The position numbers and the translations under genes were made by a program. From NCBI GenBank assembly GCA_025055455.1, contig JANWXD010000024.1, forward strand, positions 1-62,250: a DNA stretch of 62,250 bases, read 5' to 3'. The notes below the pieces were generated by a model. It was not told the DNA's origin and did not search any database. It was given only the letters and a program-made list of their open reading frames with translations. Position 1 is the first letter of the stretch, and each line of letters opens with the position of its first letter. The DNA comes from Bryobacteraceae bacterium (GTDB lineage: Bacteria; Acidobacteriota; Terriglobia; Bryobacterales; Bryobacteraceae). Below, in pieces: positions 27,360-36,500 of the stretch.

Positions 27360-27462
27360 GCTTGCTTGAACGTATCGGCGGCCGCAGGCCACTTAGTTTG
27401 CAGGGGGGTTTTGTAAGGGCGATGCGATGAAGCGCCGCGGTTCTGCCGATATGACACTCGTG

Positions 27463-27478
27463 TGGCACGCGGCGTGCA
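27463..27478 (+). promoter_or_regulatory. Sigma-54-type promoter candidate
   Basis: TGGCACGCGGCGTGCA matches the -24/-12 consensus TGGCACG-N4-TTGCW at all but one position (G for the first T of TTGC), with the essential GG and GC at the correct 10-nt spacing. It lies 52 nt upstream of the AAA+ ATPase start at 27530. No sigma-54 activator gene is adjacent. Confidence 0.5.
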
Positions 27479-27529
27479 ACGAGTTTCGATGGTAGGGCTC
27501 GCGACGCGGAGGAGGGCCAGGGAGCTTTT

Positions 27530-28702
27530 ATGGTGCGGCTGAACAAAGTACTGGATCCCAGCCGGACCGGTCGGGACGCGGAGGCTCTCGAACGGAACCT
27601 GCGACGTCTGATCGTAGGACAGGACGAGGCGATTCAGCACATCGTCAACGTCTACCAGATGTACTTGACGGGGATGACGAGCCCGGGGCGCCCCGTGGGC
27701 AACTTCTTGTTTCTCGGGCCGACGGGTTCCGGCAAGACGCGCATCGTCGAAGCCACCGCCGAGAGCCTGGTGGGAACCGCCCGTGCGGTCATCAAGATCG
27801 ATTGCGGCGAGTTCCAGCACAGCCATGAAATCGCCAAGCTGATTGGCTCGCCGCCAGGCTACCTCGGCCACCGGGAGACGCACCCGCTGCTGAGTCAGGA
27901 AGTGCTCAACCAATACCATACGGACCGCGTCAAGCTGAGCTTCGTGCTGTTTGACGAGATCGAGAAAGCCAGCGACGCGCTTTGGAATCTGCTGCTCGGC
28001 ATTCTCGACAAGGCCACCCTCACGCTGGGCGACAACCGCCGCGTGGATTTTTCCCGGGCCATGATCTTCATGACTAGCAATCTGGGGGCGCACCAGATGA
28101 GTGCCATTTTGAGACCCACTTTGGGATTTGCCGCCGCGGATCGCCCGGCGGATCCCACGGGGCGCACCAGCCAGAAGCTGGCCGCGAAGATCACCCGCGC
28201 CGGCGAGGAGGCGGCCCGGCGCAAGTTCACGCCCGAGTTCATCAACCGGCTGGACAAGATCGTAGTCTTCAAGCCGCTGGGGGAGGCGGAGCTAAAAAAG
28301 ATTCTGGACATCGAGCTGAGCCTGCTTCAGCAGCGCGTGTTCGAGTCCACGGGCCAGAACAGTTTTATCTTTCAGGTGACGGAGCCGGCCCGGCAGTACC
28401 TGCTGCGGGAAGGAACGGATCTGAAGTACGGCGCCCGGCACTTGAAGCGGGCCATCGAGCGGTTGATCGTGCAGCCCATATCGAACTTGATCGCCACCGA
28501 GCAGTTGCGCGGTGGCGATTTGCTGCGCATCGATTACGACCCGCAGACGAACGCCATGACCTTCGTCAAGGAGGCCGAGGGGATCGAGCTGCAAGTCATG
28601 GCGGCCATGGCCGGCCTGCCGGCGCCAATGGCCGCCGCCGCCGCCACCAGCAGCGCGCCGGCGGAGACCTACAAGACCGCGCGCACGTCGCGGCGGGGTT
28701 GA
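27530..28702 (+). CDS. Single-ring AAA+ ATPase of the ClpA/ClpB C-terminal (D2) type
   Basis: 390 residues. VGQDEAIQHIV begins the domain; Walker A is GPTGSGKT (63-70), Walker B FVLFDEIEKA (138-147), sensor 1 MTSNLG (181-186), the arginine-finger region KFTPEFINRLDKIVVFKPLG, and sensor 2 KYGARHLKRAIERL. ClpB proteins carry an N-domain, D1 and a middle coiled coil before such a ring; all are missing here, and no ClpP-binding IGF/L loop is obvious. The C-terminal 60 residues are Ala/Met-rich. It is likely a stand-alone unfoldase with an unknown partner. Candidate sigma-54 control suggests conditional expression. Confidence 0.85.
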   Translation: MVRLNKVLDPSRTGRDAEALERNLRRLIVGQDEAIQHIVNVYQMYLTGMTSPGRPVGNFLFLGPTGSGKTRIVEATAESLVGTARAVIKIDCGEFQHSHEIAKLIGSPPGYLGHRETHPLLSQEVLNQYHTDRVKLSFVLFDEIEKASDALWNLLLGILDKATLTLGDNRRVDFSRAMIFMTSNLGAHQMSAILRPTLGFAAADRPADPTGRTSQKLAAKITRAGEEAARRKFTPEFINRLDKIVVFKPLGEAELKKILDIELSLLQQRVFESTGQNSFIFQVTEPARQYLLREGTDLKYGARHLKRAIERLIVQPISNLIATEQLRGGDLLRIDYDPQTNAMTFVKEAEGIELQVMAAMAGLPAPMAAAAATSSAPAETYKTARTSRRG

Positions 28703-28776
28703 GCTTGCCGTTGGTGTGCGATTCGGGCGGGGTTGGGCATCGGGACGGTCGGCGCGGCTACAGAACGCGGCTGTGC

Positions 28777-28782
28777 TAGAAT
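28777..28782 (+). promoter_or_regulatory. -10 element of the tRNA-Val gene
   Basis: TAGAAT preceded by TGTGC; the expected start of transcription is about 11 nt before the mature tRNA 5' end. The -35 region is not clear. Confidence 0.4.
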
Positions 28783-28799
28783 CTTGCTGTGCCCCGCCC

Positions 28800-28876
28800 G
28801 GGCCCGTAGCTCAGTTGGTTAGAGCGCTACCTTGACACGGTAGAGGTCTGGCGTTCGAGTCGCCACGGGCCCACCA
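28800..28876 (+). tRNA. tRNA-Val (anticodon GAC)
   Basis: The acceptor arms GGGCCCG and CGGGCCC pair perfectly, with A73 and an encoded CCA (28874-28876). The D-loop is AGCTCAGTTGGTTAGAGC; the anticodon stem CTACC/GGTAG holds the loop TTGACAC with anticodon GAC; the T-arm is GGCG-TTCGAGT-CGCC. All invariant positions are in place. No integrated element follows it. Confidence 0.96.
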
Positions 28877-29267
28877 CCGCACCGGCGCCATCGATTCTCC
28901 TCGTTACAGCCTTTGGCGACGGGGTGTCCCCGGCGGGGGCGAACCCTTCTGCGAGGAACTGGCCTTCGTTTTCCGCCAGCTCCACCCTTGACAGGGTCCT
29001 GGTGAAGATCGAAAGCGGGTCGGTCGTTACTAGTTGACCTCGCCCAGGCCTCCCCAGGGTGTCCGGATGGCCCGGGGTCGATGATGACGCAACGTTGCAG
29101 TGGCTTCGCTCCGAGAGGTTACGACGTCTTTTGTACTAGTACTGCAAAAGTGCTGTCGGAGTATTGACAGAATCGAGCAACTGTGCGATCATTCACTTTT
29201 TATCGTGGCGCCAACACACATGAGTGGGCCGCGCTCAATCCAATGAGAAAGGGGTACTTGTCGAGAG
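28877..29267. other. Intergenic region between tRNA-Val and the PEP-CTERM gene
   Basis: No coding frame is convincing. The right half holds the first copy of a 60-nt dispersed element (29117-29176). Within it TTGACA (29164-29169), with GATCAT 17 nt later (29187-29192), could serve as promoter for the PEP-CTERM gene. Confidence 0.5.
29117..29176 (+). repeat. Dispersed 60-nt intergenic element, copy A
   Basis: GGTTACGACGTC, 4 variable bases, the palindrome-centred GTACTAGTACT, 20 mostly variable bases, then TTGACAGAATCGA. The second copy at 49806-49865 has the same three blocks at identical spacing and the same orientation relative to the downstream gene. GTACTAGTAC is a perfect 10-bp palindrome. 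It may be a regulator site with an attached -35 box, or part of a small non-autonomous mobile element. Confidence 0.7.
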
Positions 29268-29936
29268 ATGCTGCGATTGGTTTTGTTTGTGCTTCTGTCG
29301 GTCTCGGGCTCGGCCCTCGCCGCGCCGGTGCTGCTGTGGTACAACGGCGACTATGACTACCTGAATGCTTTGGCCAATGAGCGAAATACTGCCAACCCAC
29401 CGGCCGCGGTTTATGACAACTTCAACGTGCCGGATCCAGGATGGTTGATCACACGCATCTTTTCCAATAATGTTACGATGCAGATTACGTCCCCCATCAC
29501 CACGGCGGATTGGGAAATCCGGTCGGGAGTAACGGAAGGTGATGGCGGAACGCTGATTGCCTCAGGCACAGGGGCGCCCGCCAGCTGGACGCCAACGGGA
29601 CGTTCTCTTGCCCATTTTATTGAATATCAACTGGCCGTGGATGGCTTGAGTGTGAGTCTACCTCCGGGCCAGTATTGGCTCATGGTGCGCCCTGTGGGTT
29701 CTGGCGTCGGCCGATCTTTTCTCTCCAAGACGAGCGGCGCCAACGGGGTGAATGCTCTGCTCGACGGGAATCATTTCCTCACTAGACTGGACGAGGGTCA
29801 TTATTTTAGTCGTTTTTTCAGTGACACGGGGGCGGACTTCTCGATGGGAGTTTACGGCTATGTGCTGCCCGAGCCAACGACCATGGGTCTGGCCGCGGCG
29901 GGTCTGCTGAGCTTGCTTTTCCGGCGTCGGCGCTGA
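29268..29936 (+). CDS. PEP-CTERM sorting domain protein
   Basis: 222 residues. A signal peptide (1-18, ending ALAAP) precedes a beta-rich extracellular domain of no named family. The C-terminus is a complete exosortase signal: PEPTTMGLAAAG, a hydrophobic helix and a final run of four arginines. The protein is expected to be cleaved by an exosortase (EpsH) and placed at the cell surface, a system usually linked to exopolysaccharide. No exosortase gene is in the window. The domain resembles those of other short acidobacterial PEP-CTERM proteins, whose role is unknown. Confidence 0.9.
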   Translation: MLRLVLFVLLSVSGSALAAPVLLWYNGDYDYLNALANERNTANPPAAVYDNFNVPDPGWLITRIFSNNVTMQITSPITTADWEIRSGVTEGDGGTLIASGTGAPASWTPTGRSLAHFIEYQLAVDGLSVSLPPGQYWLMVRPVGSGVGRSFLSKTSGANGVNALLDGNHFLTRLDEGHYFSRFFSDTGADFSMGVYGYVLPEPTTMGLAAAGLLSLLFRRRR

Positions 29937-30336
29937 AGTTCCGCTGACAGGCGCTATCGCTCAGGGGCAGTGCAGGCTTCGCTGCCGCGGCCCCCCCGGT
30001 TGCCGCCAAGTTTCCGGGCTCTCCGGCAGACGAAAAAAGGCCACGGCGCCCACGTAGCCGGCGATCGTGGAGAGTCGCGGCGCTCCCGGTAGGTCCCATT
30101 TATTGAGGCGTCGCCAGGGAACTCCGAAGGCCTTATAGACGTTAGGCTAGATAGTTAGTGCGCACGCCGGTGTGCAGAATGGCGACGGACTCGCTGCCGA
30201 GTCGGACAAACGTAGACGACGGTCATCGTGGCACGGCCGGACTCGGTTACGGTTTGGGTTGACGCTCTCGAAAGTTGAAAGTTATCTTTTTTGCATTTAT
30301 GTTGTCGCCCCGGCCAGCTTATGGGTTTGCGACACG
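29937..30336. other. Convergent intergenic region with a possible gene remnant
   Basis: This stretch lies between the converging PEP-CTERM and cobyric acid synthase genes. On the minus strand 30140-29961 is a 59-codon open frame with a protein-like composition (YKAFGVPWRRLNKWDLPGAP and further, ending at a TGA) but no start codon or ribosome site; I read it as a possible 3' fragment of a lost gene. On the plus strand TTGACG (30259-30264) and TTATCT (30282-30287), 17 nt apart, form a promoter-like pair pointing into the antisense of cbiP. Confidence 0.35.
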
Positions 30337-31770
30337 CTACTGACATACCATTCTACCGCCGCTCCCCGACAAGTATATCTTCTCGAAGCCGCAATTGTGT
30401 TCCTCGAACCAGTCGGCGAGCCGATTGGCGATTTCGTCGAAGGCCGGGGCAAGCCGGGCCGCCAGCCCCAAAACCCGCCGGACGAACTCCGCCGACCGCA
30501 AGGCGCCGTGCAGATACGTCGCGACCACGCCGGGCAACCGCACACCTTCCGGAGCGCCATCTTCGAGAGTGAACAACGCGGGCAGCGGTTCGGCAGGCAC
30601 GGTGACGCCCATGTGGATTTCGTAACCTTCCACGCGCAATCCCTCCGCCGTGCGCCCGATTCTGCGTCGCACCTGCTTGTCCGGCGCCATGGTCGTCACC
30701 ACCGGCAGCAGGTCCAAACCCGGCTCCGTTGTCGGCGGGCCTTCGATTCCCAGCGGATCTTCAACCCGCCGGCCCAGCATTTGATAGCCGCCACAAATGC
30801 CCACCACCTGGCTGCCGGCACGGTGTTGCGCTCGAATCCAGTGGTCGAGTCCGCGCTGCTTCAGCCAGCGCAGATCGGCGATCGTGTTTTTCGTCCCCGG
30901 CAAAACAATCGTATGAAACCGTTGCGGCACGGGCCGATCGATCCAGACGGCGCCCTCCAGTAACTCGAAGTCGGTGGAATTGGAGATTCGCGGCAGACGA
31001 ACGATGGCGCAGGTAGCCTCAGGTGGAATCGTCTCCGTGACCGGCGGCACGGACAAACTATCTTCGGCTTCGAGCACCACGTCGTCTAGAAACGGGAACA
31101 CGCCGAGGCAGGGCAGCCCGCTGGCGGCTTCCAGATATTGCTTTCCTTCATCGAACAAGGAGCGGTCGCCCCGAAAGCGGTTGATGGCGAAGGAGCGCAC
31201 TAGCCGACGGTCCTCGGCGGGCAGCAACTGCAAGGTGCCGAGCAAGGAAGCGAAGACGCCGCCGCGGTCGATGTCCGCCACCAGCAGTGCTGGGGCGCCG
31301 ACGCGGCGGGCGAAGCCGAAGTTGACCAGATCGAACGGCTGCAAGTTCACCTCGGCCACGCTGCCGGCGCCTTCGATGAGGAGGAACTCATAGCGGGCCG
31401 CAAGCTCGCTCCAGGCCCGCAGGACTTCCTCTCGCAACGCTTCGCAGTGCTGGTAGTATTCCCGCGCCGAGACCGTCTTCCAGACTTTGCCGCGCACCAC
31501 TACCTGGCAACGGGAATCGCCCGCCGGCTTGAGCAGGATCGGGTTCATGGCGGTCTCGGGTTCCAGCCCGCAGGCCCAGGCTTGCACGACTTGGGCCCGG
31601 CCGATCTCGCCGCCATCGATGCACGGGTAAGAATTGTTGGACATGTTCTGCGCCTTGAAGGGCGCGACCGAGATCCCCCGTCGGCGCAGCCAGGCGCCCA
31701 TGGCGGTGACGAACCAGCTCTTGCCGACGTGGGACGCCGTGCCGCCGACGAACAGACATCTTGCGGGCAT
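30337..31770 (-). CDS. cobQ/cbiP: Cobyric acid synthase (glutamine-hydrolysing)
   Basis: 477 residues. It amidates four side chains of adenosylcobyrinic acid a,c-diamide. The N-terminal synthetase domain has the P-loop FVGGTASHVGKS (residues 7-18), FKAQNMSNNS and ADIDRGGVFAS; the C-terminal triad glutaminase domain has nucleophile Cys326 in VVGICGGYQMLG and the late His in TYLHGAL. It is the last gene of the riboswitch-led operon, 38 nt after the ChlI-ChlD fusion. Confidence 0.95.
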   Translation of the reverse strand: MPARCLFVGGTASHVGKSWFVTAMGAWLRRRGISVAPFKAQNMSNNSYPCIDGGEIGRAQVVQAWACGLEPETAMNPILLKPAGDSRCQVVVRGKVWKTVSAREYYQHCEALREEVLRAWSELAARYEFLLIEGAGSVAEVNLQPFDLVNFGFARRVGAPALLVADIDRGGVFASLLGTLQLLPAEDRRLVRSFAINRFRGDRSLFDEGKQYLEAASGLPCLGVFPFLDDVVLEAEDSLSVPPVTETIPPEATCAIVRLPRISNSTDFELLEGAVWIDRPVPQRFHTIVLPGTKNTIADLRWLKQRGLDHWIRAQHRAGSQVVGICGGYQMLGRRVEDPLGIEGPPTTEPGLDLLPVVTTMAPDKQVRRRIGRTAEGLRVEGYEIHMGVTVPAEPLPALFTLEDGAPEGVRLPGVVATYLHGALRSAEFVRRVLGLAARLAPAFDEIANRLADWFEEHNCGFEKIYLSGSGGRMVCQ

Positions 31771-31808
31771 GGCTCAGCTCCTCTGCCGGATGCGCGACGT
31801 GGCAGCGT

Positions 31809-33524
31809 TCATGGATGGAACAGCGGGCTCGTCGGGTTTGGCCCGGCTCCTGTGCGGGCCAGCTCGAGCACGCCCTCCGTGGTCAGTTCCTCCAACGAGA
31901 TCAATCTGGCCCCCATGGTGCGCGCCAGCTCGGCCAGCCGAGGTTCTCCCGTGGTCGAGCAATCCACCACCAGGGCCGGGCAACGGATCCGAGCCGCTTG
32001 TTCGAGAGCCTCACTCCATGGGTCTCCTCTGGAGAGGGCGACGTTGGCCTGTCCGTCGGTGAGCAGCACGGTGCACAGGTGTGCTTGCGGATATTCGGCC
32101 GCCAGCTGCAAGGCGTGCGCCAGGGGCGTTCTTCCTCCGCACGGGACATACTCCAGACAGCGTCGCGCTCGCTCGATATCTCCGTCGGGAGGAAGGAGAA
32201 TTTCGGCGCGAGCGCCGCGAAAGACGATGACGCTCACCTGGCAGGCTTGTCGCGCGGATTGCTCGAGCAGACCGATGACGACCCCTTTGACGGTGCGGAT
32301 ACGCTGCCGCGCCGCCAGCGAGCTGCTAACATCCACCACGAACAGGAAGCACGTGGGCGCACCGGTAACCCCAGGACGACGGACCAAATACTCCGGGTGC
32401 AGCTGAGGCTGAGCCGTCCCCACCGTGGCTTTGCGGAGGCTGGCGTGGAGCTGAATCGACGTCTCGGATCCCGCGCTCCCCGGTGGACTGGCGGTGGTCC
32501 GAACGGATTCCGCCGCCGCTCGGTCGGCGGGCCGTGCGCCCGGGTCTGCGCGGGCCCGCAACGTGGGCACGGGCACGTCCTCTGGCAAGAAGACGCGCTC
32601 GTCGGCGCTGCCCGCCTGAACCTCTGCCGGCTTCGAGGAAGACGGCGAAGGAGCGACGGGCTGCTCCTTCGGCGGCCGGCCGTCTTGGCGGCGATGAAGC
32701 AGCACCAACGGCGCCACGCGATCGATGTCGGCCTCGGTAACGGCGGTGCGGCCTTCCCAAGCCGCCAGGGCGCGGCAGGCGCGGTGCAGGGCCAGGTCGG
32801 CGCGGAGCGAAGCCACTCCGTGACGCGTGACCAACTCGGCGATCCGAATCCCCACCGCCGGGGGCACTGCGACGTTGGCTCGCAGCTGGCGTGCGGCGGC
32901 CACGCGATGGCGCAGAGCTTCCTCCGCTTCCTCGAATCGGGCGCAAAACGCCTTCGGGTCGGCGTCGAACTCCTCACGAGATCGCACGATGGCCGACCGT
33001 TCGGCGGGATCCGTGGGCGGCCGAACCTGGACGGCAAGGGCGAAGCGGTCCCGTAACTGCGGCCGCAGCGTGCCTTCTTCCGGATTCATCGTTCCGAGCA
33101 GGATGAATTCACTTTGGGCGACGAGCGAAAAGCCGTCGCGCTCCAGCCGGTAGACGCCGCTGGCCAGCACGTCCAGCAACGCATCCGCCAGCGCATCCGG
33201 CAGCAGGTTCACTTCGTCAAGGTAGAGCACGCCGCCGCAGGCGCTTTGCACCAGCCCCGGTTTGAGCCGCGCCTGGCCGGAGAAGGCCGCCTCCAGATCC
33301 AGGCCGCCGAGCAGCCGGTCCTCGGTGACGCCGATCGGCACTTCCACGAACGGCGCGGGGGGCGGAAGCAGCTGTGCGAGCGCGCGCGCCGCTGTCGATT
33401 TGCCACTTCCTTTTTCGCCGAAGGCCAACACGCTCAATCGCGGGTCTACCGCCGCCAGCGCGAGCGCCAGTCGCAGCTCTTCGAGTCCGACCAGGGCCGA
33501 AAACGGGTATGCCGGCTGACTCAC
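31809..33524 (-). CDS. Fused ChlI-ChlD-type chelatase subunit (AAA+ plus VWA)
   Basis: 571 residues from the GTG at 33524, which overlaps the cobN stop as GTGA. Residues 1-280 form a ChlI-like AAA+ domain: Walker A GEKGSGKS (36-43), Walker B LYLDEVN (100-106) and LLGTMNPEEG. A Pro/Ser-rich linker (about 280-390) leads to a VWA domain with an intact MIDAS motif, DVSSS (398-402), and LLTDGQANVA. In magnesium chelatase the two parts are usually separate (ChlI, ChlD); here one chain could supply both ATPase and MIDAS functions to the CobN-type large subunit encoded upstream. Confidence 0.93.
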   Translation of the reverse strand: MSQPAYPFSALVGLEELRLALALAAVDPRLSVLAFGEKGSGKSTAARALAQLLPPPAPFVEVPIGVTEDRLLGGLDLEAAFSGQARLKPGLVQSACGGVLYLDEVNLLPDALADALLDVLASGVYRLERDGFSLVAQSEFILLGTMNPEEGTLRPQLRDRFALAVQVRPPTDPAERSAIVRSREEFDADPKAFCARFEEAEEALRHRVAAARQLRANVAVPPAVGIRIAELVTRHGVASLRADLALHRACRALAAWEGRTAVTEADIDRVAPLVLLHRRQDGRPPKEQPVAPSPSSSKPAEVQAGSADERVFLPEDVPVPTLRARADPGARPADRAAAESVRTTASPPGSAGSETSIQLHASLRKATVGTAQPQLHPEYLVRRPGVTGAPTCFLFVVDVSSSLAARQRIRTVKGVVIGLLEQSARQACQVSVIVFRGARAEILLPPDGDIERARRCLEYVPCGGRTPLAHALQLAAEYPQAHLCTVLLTDGQANVALSRGDPWSEALEQAARIRCPALVVDCSTTGEPRLAELARTMGARLISLEELTTEGVLELARTGAGPNPTSPLFHP

Positions 33525-36500
33525 CGCGTCTTCCTCGTTTCCTCGGCCAGCTCGATGGCGTCGGCCGCGGCCCGCTCGCCGGCCCGCAAGGCCTCGAGCA
33601 AGGAGGGCTCGGCGCCCTGCCACAGTCCGCGCTCCGCCGCTTCGAGCAGCCGGCGACAGATCGATTGCAAGGCCCACGGATTGGCCTGCATGAGGAACTC
33701 CCGCATCTCCGCGTCGGCGGCGTAATTCTGAGCGACGCCGTGCCAGACGAAGTCGGGAATGACGTCCGCGGTGGCGTCAAAACCGAAGATGTAGTCGACG
33801 GTGGCCGCTAGCTCCAAGCCGCCTTTGAAGCCATGGCGCCGGATGCTGGCGAGCCATTTGGGATTGACGACGCGCGAGCGGTACACGCGCAGCACTTCTT
33901 CGCGCAGGTCTCGCACCACGACGCACTCCGGCCGGGAGCTGTCCCCGAACCACGCCTTCGGTTTACGCCCGGTCAAGGAGCGAATGGACGCCACCAATCC
34001 GCCGTGGAACTCGAAGTAATCGTCGGCATCGAAGATATCGTGCTCTCGGTTGTCCTGGTTCTGGAGGGCGATTTCGACCTCGGTCAGGCGCTCGGCGAGG
34101 ACCTCTTGGGCTTCGACCCCGTCCGAATCCCGGCCGTAGGCATAGCCTCCCCATTGCAGGTAGATCGCGGCCAAGTCATGCACGTCTGTCCAGTTGCCCG
34201 CCTCCACGGCTTCCAATAACCCACAGCCATAAGCGCCCGGCTTCGAGCCAAAGATGCGAAAGCGGGCGCGCTGCTCGACTTCCTCGAGCGGGAGTTCGCC
34301 GTGACGACGCTGGAACTCCAACAAATGTTTCCGCGGGTAATTCATCTCTGGCGGCTCGTCCTGGCCCATGGCCAGCTCCACGGCTTCGTCGAGCAGAACG
34401 ACGACGTGCGGGATGGAGTCGCGCAGGAACCCGGAGATCCGTATGACCACGTCGATGCGGGGGCGGCCGAGCTCCTCGAGCGGGATCGGCTCGAGCCCTT
34501 CGATCGTGCGCGAGACCGGATGCCAAACCGGCCGGATGCCGAGCAGCGCCAGCACCTCGGCGACATCGTCGCCCTGGGTCCGCATCTGAGAAGTGCCCCA
34601 GAGGGTCAGTGCGACGGTTTCCGGCCAGCGGCCCTCCTCGGCGCGATAGCGCTCGAGGACTTGCTGGGCCAGCTGCTGACCAATCTCCCAGGCGGCGGGC
34701 GAGGGCACGTTACGCGGATCGACGGCGTAGAAGTTGCGGCCGGTCGGCAGCAACCACGCTGCGCCCCGCGTGGGCGCACCCGATGGGCCGGCGGGCACGT
34801 AGCGTCCGTCCAAGCCATCGAGCAGGTGTAAGATCTCGTCGCAGGTGCGCTCCAGGGCGGGCACGATCTGCTCGCAGACGAAGTCGAGCACGCGCATCGT
34901 GGCCGAGGACGTCGCGCCCAAAATCGAGTCGCAGATCTGCGGGACTTGCGCTTGGCGAAAGCCCGTGGTTTCCAGAGCCGCCAGCAGCTCGACGGATTTG
35001 GCTTCGGCCTGCTCGAGCAAGTCCGCATGCGAACGGCATTCGCGACCGAGGAAGAGCACCGGCGCAGGCAAGCGCTGGCCCGGCTGCCGGGCCAAAGAGC
35101 TGTAGTCAAAGCCGCTTGCCTGGAGCAGGGAGCCCGGCAGGCTGGGCACCGCGCCGTTCGGTAGCCGCGTCAGCGAAAGCAGCGTCTCCGGCAGCGGGGG
35201 CGTTTCGCCGAGAATGTGCAAGCCGTCCCGGATTTGAGCCAACCCCAACTCGCAAAGATAGCCGTCCAGGTCCTGAATCCAGTGCGCCACTTGCACGCCG
35301 CTCATCTCCGCTAAGGTGACCGGCACCCCGTCGGGCGTCAACGTCTCGTCCCACTCGTGCTTGTGCGTGCCGTGATCTTGGCGGAAACGGCTGCGAAGCT
35401 CCAAGTCCTGTTGTAGCTCGGTCTCCTGAATCAGCTCCCAGATCCGCTTCTGGATGACCGGCAGCTTGGCCGGATCCAGGGCCTCCAAGGTGTAATACTC
35501 GTTGACGAGGTGATTCAGTTCCGCTAACGCGCCGTAGGTTTCTGCTCGGGTCATCGGGGGCATGAGGTGATCGACGATGACGGCATGAGCGCGGCGCTTG
35601 GCTTGGCAGCCCTCGCCCGGGTCGTTGATGATGAACGGATAAAAGAGCGGCGCTGCCCCGAGCGCAACGTCCGGGAAACACTCTTGCGAGAGGCCGACGC
35701 TCTTGCCCGGCAGCCATTCGAGCGTGCCATGCTTGCCCAGCTGCACGATCGCGCAGGCCCCGAAGCCGCCTGCGCTCGGCTCCGCTGTCAGCCAGCGGTA
35801 GAAGGCCAAGTAGTGATGAGTGGGAGGCAGATCCGGGGTGTGATAGATCGCGTCCGGATCCAGGTTGTAGCCGCGCGGGGGCTGGAGCGCTATCAAAACG
35901 TTGCCAAAGACGACCGCGGAAAACAAATAATCGTCTTCTGAGCGGTAAGGGCAGTGCGGTTCCCCGAGCGGCGGTCCCCACTGTTTCTCCACCCGGCGTC
36001 GCACGCTCTCCGGCAAGTGGCGATACCACTCCATGTAAGCGGCCCCAGAGAGTCGGTGTGGGGTGAGCTCGTCCAGGGGGTGCTCCTCGCTGTAGGCGCC
36101 CCGGGAGAGCACCCGGTGCATCAACTCGGTGGGATCCTCCGGCCACGGATCTACGGTGTAGCCGCGACTCCGCAAAGCGGCCAGCAAGCGGCCGAGGCTT
36201 GCGGGCGTGTCCAGACCGACGGCTTCGCCCGCCTTCACCGTGCGGCCCGAGGCGCAATTGAGCACGATGGCGATGCGCTTTTCAGCGGGCGGGATCCGGC
36301 GCAGGGCCGTCAGCTTTTCGGCGAAAGAGGCCACGCGTGCGCAGCGATTCGCTTCCGCGCGATAGACGGGCGCGGGGAGTTCTGCATCTCGCTCCTTGAA
36401 GCAGATCGGTACGGTGATGATGCGGCCGTCCAGCTCCGGCAACGCGACGTGGATTGCGGTTTCGAGCGGCGACAGGCCGGATTTGGAAAGCGACCAGGTC

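Noticed and set aside
28877-29267. Integrated element at the tRNA-Val gene
   Set aside because: No integrase, no repeat of the tRNA 3' end downstream; the flanking genes look native.
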